Of a DNA stretch of 5,089 nt, positions 1 to 5,073 are shown piece by piece. The stretch is from positions 1-5,089 of the forward strand of contig JAGHSS010000198.1 in NCBI GenBank assembly GCA_018065745.1, read 5' to 3'. This DNA comes from Candidatus Neoflavobacterium equi. Lineage in GTDB: Bacteria; Bacteroidota; Bacteroidia; Flavobacteriales; Flavobacteriaceae. How positions within the stretch are numbered: the first letter of the stretch is position 1; each line of letters begins with the position of its first letter. The position numbers and the translations under genes were made by a program. The notes beneath the pieces are model-generated. The model was not told the origin of the DNA. It saw only the letters and a program-made list of their open reading frames with translations, and did no database searches.

Positions 1-26
1 GAATAAATTCCAAGGTTTTCAATATG

Positions 27-101
27 TGGGCGATAAGGGATTCGAACCCCTGACCCTCTCGGTGTAAACGAGATGCTCTGAACCAACTGAGCTAATCGCC
101 C
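27..101 (-). tRNA. tRNA-Val, anticodon UAC
   Basis: The minus strand folds into a complete 75-nt cloverleaf. The acceptor stem GGGCGAT/ATCGCCC has seven perfect pairs, the D stem is GCTC/GAGC, and the anticodon stem is TCTCG/CGAGA. The seven-base anticodon loop TTTACAC gives anticodon TAC, which reads GUA and related valine codons. The variable loop is GGGTC. The T stem AGGGG/CCCTT has one G-T wobble and encloses the canonical TTCGAAT loop. The discriminator is A (position 27). The next genomic bases read CAT on the minus strand, so the 3' CCA is not encoded and must be added by tRNA nucleotidyltransferase. The 26 bases to the left hold no clear terminator, so the transcript may continue into genes outside the window. 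Confidence 0.97.
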
Positions 102-145
102 GTAAAGCTTGTTATAACAAGTTATTTACTTCGTTATTGCGAGTG

Positions 146-175
146 CAAATATAGCACGATTCTTTAAGTCTGCAA
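146..175 (-). promoter_or_regulatory. Bacteroidota-type sigma-A promoter for tRNA-Val
   Basis: On the minus strand, TTG (173-175) is followed by a 19-nt spacer and then TATATTTG (146-153). This fits the Bacteroidota promoter consensus TTG-N17-23-TAnnTTTG with no mismatch. Transcription should start near 139, giving a 5' leader of roughly 38 nt before the tRNA at 101. It is the best promoter match in the window, and a strong promoter is expected for a tRNA gene. It lies entirely in the gap after the folC stop codon, so the tRNA can be transcribed independently of folC. Confidence 0.8.
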
Positions 176-192
176 ACATTTTAGAATCTTTT

Positions 193-1407
193 TTATAAAA
201 TTTCTGCAATCACAAATGTACTGCCACCAACGTAAATCACGTCTTTGGGACCGGCAACAGCCAAGGCATTTTCATAAGCCGCTCTTACAGAAATACATAC
301 CTCCCCATTTAAACCGTAAGTTGCAGCCTGTTCTGCCAAAAGGGTGGCATCCAAAGCTCTGGAAAGATTTGGTGCACAAAAGAAATAATGCGCCTCTTTT
401 GGAAATAATGGGAGTACAGCTTTCAAATCTTTGTCGTTCACAACACCCAAAACTACATACAAACGCTCAAATTCTTCTTGCTTAAGTTGGGCCATCACGG
501 GAATTAATCCGTGGGAATTGTGTGCCGTGTCGCAAATCACTTTGGGATGCTCCTGTAAAATTTGCCAACGTCCCTGCAAACCGGTGTTTTCAACCACGTG
601 CAACAACCCGTCTTTCAAGTGCTGGTCTGTTATATTAAAATGTGTTTTTAACAGCGCTGTCGCTTGCATCACTGCTTTGATGTTGTGCTGCTGGTAACTG
701 CCCAACAAACCACACGGCAAAGGCTGCGCAATAAGATCTGACGCAAAGTACAACGGGGCTCCAACGGCTGCTGCCTTGGCTTCAAAAACAGGTTTGGTGG
801 CTGTTACATATTCACTGACCACTGCTGGAACGCCGGGCTTGATGATGCCTGCCTTCTCCCCTGCGATGGCTTCCAGGGTATCTCCCAAAAACTGCACGTG
901 GTCCATCCCAATATTTGTGATGACACTCAACAAGGGGTTGATGATGTTGGTGGAGTCCAAACGGCCGCCCATCCCCACTTCAATCACTGCGACGTCCACA
1001 GCTTCATCTACAAAATACTGAAAGGCCAAGCCCACGGTCATCTCAAAGAAACTGAGGTGATTGGATTCAAAAAACGCCTTGTTGCTGGTGATGAAACCCA
1101 TGACGTAAGTCTCTGGAATTTCAACGCCGTTAATCTTGATGCGTTCTCTAAAATCTTTTAAATGTGGCGAGGTATACAAGCCCACCTTATATCCCGCTTC
1201 TTGTAAAACAGAGGCAAGCATGGAGCTGGTGGACCCTTTACCGTTGGTACCGGCGATGTGTATGGATTTGAATTTGTGTTCTGGATGATTCAAGTGCGCA
1301 GCCAACAAATGGGTGTTGGTCAGGTCTTTTCTAAAAGCAGATGCGCCTTGTTGCTGATACATTGGAAGTTGGTTGAACATCCAATCTAAAGTTTGTTGAT
1401 AATTCAT
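193..1407 (-). CDS. folC: Bifunctional dihydrofolate synthase / folylpolyglutamate synthase
   Basis: This cytoplasmic Mur-ligase-family enzyme uses ATP to join glutamate to dihydropteroate, forming dihydrofolate, and then adds further glutamates to reduced folates so they are retained in the cell. The 404 residues are close to the usual family length. The sequence shows the P-loop GTNGKGS (53-59), the TSPHL motif (79-83), EVGMGGRLDSTN (143-154), IGMDHVQFLG (166-175) and EKAG (184-187). K185 is likely the carbamylated, metal-associated lysine of the family. The C-terminal ligase domain has GRWQ (279-282) and CDTAHN (292-297), where many homologues have DGAHN. The ATG at 1407 is chosen because the N-terminal helix MNYQQTLDWMFNQLPMYQ is typical. 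An AAAAGA stretch precedes it but there is no true Shine-Dalgarno. It diverges from exbB. I did not find a convincing terminator before the tRNA gene downstream. Strict FolP-linked bifunctionality is inferred from the family. Confidence 0.96.
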   Translation of the reverse strand: MNYQQTLDWMFNQLPMYQQQGASAFRKDLTNTHLLAAHLNHPEHKFKSIHIAGTNGKGSTSSMLASVLQEAGYKVGLYTSPHLKDFRERIKINGVEIPETYVMGFITSNKAFFESNHLSFFEMTVGLAFQYFVDEAVDVAVIEVGMGGRLDSTNIINPLLSVITNIGMDHVQFLGDTLEAIAGEKAGIIKPGVPAVVSEYVTATKPVFEAKAAAVGAPLYFASDLIAQPLPCGLLGSYQQHNIKAVMQATALLKTHFNITDQHLKDGLLHVVENTGLQGRWQILQEHPKVICDTAHNSHGLIPVMAQLKQEEFERLYVVLGVVNDKDLKAVLPLFPKEAHYFFCAPNLSRALDATLLAEQAATYGLNGEVCISVRAAYENALAVAGPKDVIYVGGSTFVIAEIL

Positions 1408-1411
1408 TCTT

Positions 1412-1424
1412 TTCGATATTCGAA
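1412..1424. repeat. Short dyad TTCGA-N3-TCGAA in the folC-exbB gap
   Basis: Two perfect 5-bp arms (1412-1416 and 1420-1424) are separated by TAT. In folC mRNA this would be a small hairpin ending four bases before the ATG, where it could affect ribosome access. On the plus strand it lies just upstream of the candidate exbB -7 element, where an operator would sit. The arms are seen directly; any function is inference, and a dyad this short can occur by chance. Confidence 0.35.
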
Positions 1425-1429
1425 TTAAC

Positions 1430-1437
1430 TATATTTG
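1430..1437 (+). promoter_or_regulatory. Candidate -7 element for exbBD
   Basis: TATATTTG on the plus strand matches the Bacteroidota -7 consensus TAnnTTTG exactly. No TTG lies at the expected 17-23 nt upstream; only weaker TTC or TTT triplets are there. Transcription from it would start near 1444, leaving an exbB leader of about 99 nt. The -7 match is good but the missing -33 element makes this a moderate call. Confidence 0.45.
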
Positions 1438-1469
1438 TTCCAAAATAATTCGCTATTTTTATAGTTTTA

Positions 1470-1497
1470 TAAACCTAGTAAATTATCTTTATTGCAA
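1470..1497 (-). promoter_or_regulatory. Candidate folC promoter
   Basis: On the minus strand, TTG (1495-1497) is followed by 17 nt and TAGGTTTA (1470-1477), which matches TAnnTTTG except for the last base. The spacing is within the Bacteroidota range. Transcription would begin near 1463, giving folC a leader of about 56 nt. This promoter would fire leftward across the candidate exbB -7 element, so the two divergent 5' leaders would overlap. Confidence 0.5.
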
Positions 1498-1542
1498 AAT
1501 TGAGATTTTTTTTAAAACAAACTACATCTACCACTATTTTTT

Positions 1543-2256
1543 ATGATCGGATATTTTCTTCAAATTCAAAATGATTCTCTGGCAGCTGCTGCCAATGCAG
1601 TTGTTGATCCTACTGCAGCCGTTAATGAAATTTCTATTTTAGAGTTTATTTTTAAAGGTGGAGTTTTCTTAATTCCCATCGCCTTATTGTTGTTCTATAC
1701 TATTTATGTCATTATTGAACGTACCATGTATATCAACAAAGCAAAAAAGGTGGATGCCAATATGCTTTCTGACGTGCGCATGCATTTGAACAGCGGAAAC
1801 TTAAACCTGGCGTTGGCAACGGTGGAACGCAATGACACTCCAAGTGCACGTGTGTTAAAAGAAGGTTTGTTAACCATTGGAAGACCAATTTCTGAAATTG
1901 AATCCAATATGGAGAAAATGGCCAATATTGAAATTGGTGAAATGGAAAAAGGTTTGGGTGCCTTGGGATTGATTGCAGGTATTGCACCAACCATCGGGTT
2001 TATTGGAACCATTGGTGGGGTAATCAAAATCTTCTATGCTATCTCAGTTTCTGAAGACATTAGTATTGGAAACATCTCTGGTGGTCTTTATGAAAAAATG
2101 ATCAGTAGTGGATCTGGTTTGGTTGTAGGTATTGTGGCTTATGCTGCATATCACATCTTCAACAGCATGATTGATGGTTTTGCCCTGAATGCTCAAAAAC
2201 AATTATTAGAATTTGTCAATATAATACAAAGACCAAATGGCGATAAAGCGAAATAA
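1543..2256 (+). CDS. exbB: ExbB/TolQ/MotA-family proton channel subunit
   Basis: This inner-membrane channel subunit, assembled with ExbD, uses the proton gradient to energise TonB. Its 237 residues fit the three-helix ExbB/TolQ pattern. A periplasmic N-terminus of about 38 residues precedes TM1 (about 39-59). A cytoplasmic loop (about 60-137) follows, then TM2 (about 139-166) with the hallmark IGFIGTIGGV, and TM3 (about 186-206). By recall, the pore residues T148, E176 and T181 of E. coli ExbB correspond to T156, E184 and S189 here with a constant offset of 8, so the last is a conservative Thr-to-Ser change. The start at 1543 gives the N-terminus common in flavobacterial ExbB; no Shine-Dalgarno is visible before it. 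The stop overlaps exbD by 20 nt, implying translational coupling. TolQ or another family member is a possible alternative, but the adjacent exbD and tonB favour ExbB. Confidence 0.93.
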   Translation: MIGYFLQIQNDSLAAAANAVVDPTAAVNEISILEFIFKGGVFLIPIALLLFYTIYVIIERTMYINKAKKVDANMLSDVRMHLNSGNLNLALATVERNDTPSARVLKEGLLTIGRPISEIESNMEKMANIEIGEMEKGLGALGLIAGIAPTIGFIGTIGGVIKIFYAISVSEDISIGNISGGLYEKMISSGSGLVVGIVAYAAYHIFNSMIDGFALNAQKQLLEFVNIIQRPNGDKAK

Positions 2257-2635
2257 ACGATTTCACGCAGAAGTAGCTACAAGTGCACTGAGTGATATCA
2301 TGTTCTTCTTGTTGCTGTTCTTCTTGATCATCTCAACTCTTGCCAACCCCAACGTCATCAAAATGACCTTGCCAAAAGCACAGAACAATGAGAAGACCAA
2401 CAAACAATTGATCACGCTTTCTGTCACAGAAGAGAAGCGCTTTTTCTTGGATAAGAACGAGGTTTCATTTAGTGAATTAGAAACTTCTTTATTGGCTCAA
2501 ATAGGCGATAATAAGGAACAAACAGTCGTGGTCCGCATTCCATTCAACCTGCAAGTACAAGACTTGGTTGACGTGCTCCAAATTGGAGTCAAAAACAATT
2601 TAAAATTTGTCATTGCAACCAATGCATCTAAATAA
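2237..2635 (+). CDS. exbD: ExbD/TolR-family biopolymer transport protein
   Basis: ExbD is the single-helix partner of ExbB; its membrane aspartate carries protons in the motor that drives TonB. The 132 residues show a short basic cytoplasmic N-terminus (MAIKRNKRFH) and one transmembrane helix (about 19-35). The helix begins with the signature LSDIMFFLLLFFLI, in which D20 matches the essential D25 of E. coli ExbD. A periplasmic domain of about 95 residues follows, with the usual pattern of an LPKA segment (45-48) after the helix and alternating beta strands. The ATG at 2237 lies 20 nt inside exbB and gives the family-typical N-terminus, so the pair should be translated from one transcript. A terminator begins one base after the stop codon, so the operon consists of exbB and exbD only and excludes tonB. 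Confidence 0.93.
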   Translation: MAIKRNKRFHAEVATSALSDIMFFLLLFFLIISTLANPNVIKMTLPKAQNNEKTNKQLITLSVTEEKRFFLDKNEVSFSELETSLLAQIGDNKEQTVVVRIPFNLQVQDLVDVLQIGVKNNLKFVIATNASK

Positions 2636-2636
2636 C

Positions 2637-2673
2637 AAAAAACCTCTATAGAAATGCTATAGAGGTTTTTTTT
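2637..2673. terminator. Bidirectional intrinsic terminator between exbD and tonB
   Basis: A perfect 9-bp stem, CCTCTATAG (2643-2651) and CTATAGAGG (2657-2665), encloses the 5-nt loop AAATG. It is flanked by six A residues on the left (2637-2642) and eight T residues on the right (2666-2673), which extend the pairing. Each strand therefore reads as a hairpin followed by a U tract. It can end exbBD transcripts going right and tonB transcripts going left, as expected between converging genes. Confidence 0.93.
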
Positions 2674-2698
2674 ATGTCTTGTTATGTCTGTTGTAATC

Positions 2699-3604
2699 TT
2701 AATTCAATGAGAAGTTATACACAATGGTTCCCACCTGACTTGCTGGTGCATCTGCACTGGATTGCCATTTGGTATTCATGGCTGCTAATTTGGCTTGATC
2801 TAACAAACATTTAGCGGTATTGGTGGTTCCCTTAACTCCTGCAACAGCACTGACCGTTTTACCGGTTCTGTCCACAGTTACTTCAACAACTACCCTACCT
2901 TCTTCATTACAGGTATAATTTGGACTTGGTTTGTTCAATGCTTTTCTGTTTCCCAGCGAATATCCTGAGCCACCGCCTGATCCACCACCTGATCCTGGAC
3001 CAACTCCTGAACCCGTTCCGGTTCCGGTTCCTGTTCCATGTCCACCTCCGGTTCCTCCTCCAGAACCTCCACTGCCATAATAGCCAGATGAATTTAAATC
3101 TCCGTTGGATTTTCCTTTGTTTCCAGCCACACCGTCATCACCATCTCCTCCTTTTGAATTCCCCCCCAAAAGACTGGAAAGTGCATCATTTGTTGCTTGA
3201 TTTACCTTGGGTTTGTTGTCTACAACTACCACTTTTTTAGGCTCAACTTTGGGATTAACAGGTGTTTTTGGTTTTACTACAGGAGATTTTGTCACCCCAT
3301 AATCTGTATCACTCACCGCGTCTGATGTCAAAATTTCTTCTTCCACAGCTGTTTGTTGTTGTATCGATTGAATCGTATTGCTCACATCCAAAACTTCACT
3401 GGTAAAATCTTTTCCAGATCCCACATCGCTGTCTCCAAAATTCACGGTCACACCACCGCCACCGCCACCTGCCGCTAATGCGTCAGCAAACCCATCTCTG
3501 GGAGGCCAGAAACGTATGAAAAACAGCAATAGCAGTAATACCGCATAGATCAACACGGTTAAACCAATGGATTTGATTCGGTCTTTTGATTCAGTAGTGG
3601 TCAT
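2699..3604 (-). CDS. tonB: Glycine-rich TonB-family energy transducer
   Basis: TonB links the ExbB-ExbD motor to TonB-dependent outer-membrane transporters. The 301 residues run as follows. A short cytoplasmic N-terminus precedes one transmembrane helix (about 13-32), then FWPPRDGF and a GGGGGG run (46-51) leading into VTVNFGDSD. A low-complexity periplasmic linker has a short Lys/Pro part (109-133) and a Gly/Ser/Thr-rich part (about 148-218) with a (GT)n tract (190-197). A C-terminal domain (about 219-301) starts at NRKALNKPSPNYTC and ends VGTIVYNFSL, typical of the TonB domain in flavobacterial transducers. Cysteines C232 and C266 lie in this domain. The helix position usually held by His (H20 in E. 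coli) appears to be Tyr20. No convincing promoter is visible upstream. It converges on exbBD and shares their terminator. A role with the neighbouring motor is inferred; these genomes usually encode several TonB paralogues. Confidence 0.88.
   Translation of the reverse strand: MTTTESKDRIKSIGLTVLIYAVLLLLLFFIRFWPPRDGFADALAAGGGGGGVTVNFGDSDVGSGKDFTSEVLDVSNTIQSIQQQTAVEEEILTSDAVSDTDYGVTKSPVVKPKTPVNPKVEPKKVVVVDNKPKVNQATNDALSSLLGGNSKGGDGDDGVAGNKGKSNGDLNSSGYYGSGGSGGGTGGGHGTGTGTGTGSGVGPGSGGGSGGGSGYSLGNRKALNKPSPNYTCNEEGRVVVEVTVDRTGKTVSAVAGVKGTTNTAKCLLDQAKLAAMNTKWQSSADAPASQVGTIVYNFSLN
3015..3038. repeat. Hexanucleotide tandem repeat coding Gly-Thr in tonB
   Basis: Four consecutive 6-bp units read gttccg, gttccg, gttcct and gttcca on the plus strand. 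On the coding (minus) strand they specify Gly-Thr pairs, forming the (GT)n tract at residues 190-197 of the TonB linker. The unit length is a multiple of three, so slippage would change linker length without breaking the frame. Confidence 0.85.
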
Positions 3605-3622
3605 ATAAAATAGCGTACGTTA

Positions 3623-3634
3623 GTTTGCACAAAC
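3623..3634. repeat. Inverted repeat GTTTG-CA-CAAAC upstream of tonB
   Basis: Two perfect 5-bp arms (3623-3627 and 3630-3634) with a 2-bp spacer lie 18 bp before the tonB start. The spacing resembles a small operator site rather than an RNA hairpin, since a 2-nt loop would be too tight. No recognised promoter accompanies it: the nearest -7-like string on the minus strand (TATTTTCG, 3634-3641) has a mismatch and no TTG at the right distance. Function is unknown. Confidence 0.3.
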
Positions 3635-3685
3635 GAAAATAAGCAATTTTTTGATACCGCTATAAATTTTAGGATAATAAAAAGG

Positions 3686-3736
3686 ACAAACCCCTTGGGC
3701 ATCCACTGTTTGTAATGGAAAACGCAAGGGGTTTGT
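3686..3736 (-). terminator. Probable gdh terminator: 12-bp inverted repeat with long loop
   Basis: A perfect 12-bp inverted repeat, ACAAACCCCTTG (3686-3697) and CAAGGGGTTTGT (3725-3736), flanks a 27-nt loop. In the minus direction the stem is followed after two bases by TTTTTATTATCC, so it can act as an intrinsic terminator for gdh, whose stop lies 64 nt earlier. The loop is longer than usual but contains a weak internal TCCA/TGGA pairing (3702-3705 with 3715-3718) that would compact it. There is no comparable T tract in the plus direction. It also lies upstream of tonB and would insulate tonB from gdh read-through. Confidence 0.6.
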
Positions 3737-3800
3737 AATTTGTAAACCAGTAGTAAATGTAATATCCACCGTGGTTTTTATTCTATAAGGTATTCAGAAC

Positions 3801-5027
3801 TTATACCAATTGCTTTAAAGCAATTTCAAAAGCACGTGAACTGATGTTCTTTTTGTCTGTTCCAGCATCATAAGTTGCTTGAATCGCTTTGCGGATGATG
3901 TCTGAGGTATCATTGAAGATGTTTGCATCTGTCAATTCAACTTTGTTCTCCATCAAGTAAGCAAAAACTCTTGCCATACCACAGTTGGAAATAAAGTCAG
4001 GAATCAAACTTACTTTTTGATCCGTCTCTTCCATAATTGAACCAAAGAAAATTTCTTTGTCAGCAAACGGTACGTTTGCCCCACAAGAAATCACTTCCAA
4101 TCCTGAAGCTACCATCGCATCTACCTGATCCATAGTCACCAATCTTGACGCTGCACAGGGCGTGAAAATCTCAGCTCCCAAACTCCAGATTCTGCTGTTC
4201 ATCTCTTCTGAAGACAACATTTGGTCAGATACCAATTGGTTTCCGTTTTTGTTTAAAAACAATTGGGTAATCTCTTCAAAAGTGAATCCGTTTTCATTGA
4301 TTATACCACCGTCTCTGTCAATGATTCCCACCACCTTAGCTCCCAATTGAGCCAAGAAGAAGGCAGCAGCAGATCCCACATTTCCAAAACCTTGAACAAT
4401 GGCTTTTTTACCTTGTATGGATCCGCCATAGATATTGTAGAAATGGTGTACTGCAAAAGCAACACCATATCCTGTAATCATGTCAGCAACTGTATATTTT
4501 TTTGCCAATGCTGGCGTGTAAATTTCGTCTTCAATCACTTGAACTACTCCTTGGCGCAATTGACCAATACGGTTGATCTTTTCAGCTTCAGTAGGTTTGA
4601 AGTGTCCGTTGAAAACACCCTCTTGTGGATGCCAAACACCAACAGCTTCTGTCATTGGAATCACGTCGTGAATTTCATCCACGTTCAAATCTCCTCCAGT
4701 TCCATAGTAGCTTTTCAAAAGTGGAGATACCGCTTTGAACCAACGTTGTAATACTTCTTTCTTGCGTGGATCATTAGGATCAAAGTTGATTCCAGATTTA
4801 GCACCACCAATTGCTGGTCCAGAAACGGAGAATTTAACTTCCATCGTTTTAGCCAAAGACAATACTTCATTTTTGTCTAACCCCTTGCGCATACGTGTAC
4901 CACCTCCGGCAGCACCACCGCGCAATGAATTGATTACTGTCCATCCTTCTGCTTCTGTTTCGCTGTCTTTCCAATGGAAAACAACCTCAGGCGTTTTATC
5001 TTCAAACTTTTTTAGTAGTTCTTTCAT
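3801..5027 (-). CDS. Glu/Leu/Phe/Val-family amino-acid dehydrogenase
   Basis: This cytoplasmic enzyme reversibly deaminates an L-amino acid to its 2-oxo acid and ammonia using NAD(P). It has 408 residues, between leucine dehydrogenases (about 365) and typical glutamate dehydrogenases (about 420-450). The N-terminal substrate domain shows K65 (in MEVKFSV) and K77 (in GPAIGGAKSGI), with the 12-residue spacing of the two active-site lysines in this superfamily. D113 in GTGGDLN is the likely catalytic aspartate. The C-terminal Rossmann domain has GFGNVG (213-218) and D237 at the end of the second strand, which tends to favour NAD. The later motifs CAASR (291-295) and GANVPF (316-321) also fit. 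The ATG at 5027 gives a sensible N-terminus and follows an A-rich tract. It is probably monocistronic. Whether the substrate is glutamate or a branched-chain or aromatic amino acid cannot be decided here, so no symbol is given. Confidence 0.92.
   Translation of the reverse strand: MKELLKKFEDKTPEVVFHWKDSETEAEGWTVINSLRGGAAGGGTRMRKGLDKNEVLSLAKTMEVKFSVSGPAIGGAKSGINFDPNDPRKKEVLQRWFKAVSPLLKSYYGTGGDLNVDEIHDVIPMTEAVGVWHPQEGVFNGHFKPTEAEKINRIGQLRQGVVQVIEDEIYTPALAKKYTVADMITGYGVAFAVHHFYNIYGGSIQGKKAIVQGFGNVGSAAAFFLAQLGAKVVGIIDRDGGIINENGFTFEEITQLFLNKNGNQLVSDQMLSSEEMNSRIWSLGAEIFTPCAASRLVTMDQVDAMVASGLEVISCGANVPFADKEIFFGSIMEETDQKVSLIPDFISNCGMARVFAYLMENKVELTDANIFNDTSDIIRKAIQATYDAGTDKKNISSRAFEIALKQLV
3808..3825. 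repeat. 18-bp perfect palindrome at the 3' end of gdh
   Basis: AATTGCTTTAAAGCAATT is identical to its own reverse complement. It covers codons for the Ile-Ala-Leu-Lys-Gln-Leu end of the dehydrogenase, finishing five bases before the stop codon triplet. In RNA it could form a hairpin of about seven pairs around a short TTAA loop, possibly affecting the mRNA 3' end. It may simply be a by-product of the codons used. Confidence 0.6.
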
Positions 5028-5065
5028 TTTGCAATATAATTGTTGGTTTGTTTAATTTGTATAAG

Positions 5066-5073
5066 CAAATATA
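5066..5073 (-). promoter_or_regulatory. -7 element of the dehydrogenase promoter
   Basis: On the minus strand TATATTTG matches TAnnTTTG exactly and is identical to the tRNA-Val -7 element. Transcription would start near 5059, leaving a leader of about 32 nt before the ATG at 5027. The matching TTG would be expected at about 5091-5099, just beyond the right edge, so only half the promoter can be seen. Confidence 0.65.

Noticed and set aside
158..194. GATTCT/AGAATC repeat followed by TTTTTT on the plus strand, considered as a terminator
   Set aside because: The T run is on the plus strand, where no gene reads toward it, and the stem is only 6 bp with a long loop.
216..1161. Several plus-strand reading frames of 81-89 codons inside folC
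   Set aside because: They lie antisense to a clearly conserved gene, have no recognisable domains, and look like composition shadows.
1704..2027. Minus-strand reading frames of 85 and 107 codons across exbB
   Set aside because: They are antisense to the conserved membrane protein, and their hydrophobic content mirrors the exbB codons.
2672..2691. Two adjacent copies of TTATGTCT just after the exbD/tonB terminator
   Set aside because: Only two short copies in AT-rich DNA; too little to call a repeat element.
2920..3240. Plus-strand 106-codon frame opposite the tonB linker, rich in Leu, His and Phe
   Set aside because: Its composition is the antisense image of the Gly-rich codons of tonB; no independent support.
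3744..3777. AAACCA/TGGTTT inverted repeat with CCACCGTGG after gdh, considered as a terminator
   Set aside because: The stem is only 6 bp with a 22-nt loop, and its T run is in the plus direction where no gene ends.
3789..3807. GGTAT/ATACC hairpin over the gdh stop codon
   Set aside because: A 5-bp AT-rich stem with no T tract; the larger inverted repeat at 3686-3736 is the better terminator candidate.
4162..5055. Plus-strand frames of 62, 162 and 106 codons opposite the dehydrogenase
   Set aside because: The long 162-codon frame was considered, but it lies fully antisense to a conserved enzyme and has no recognisable motif or promoter.
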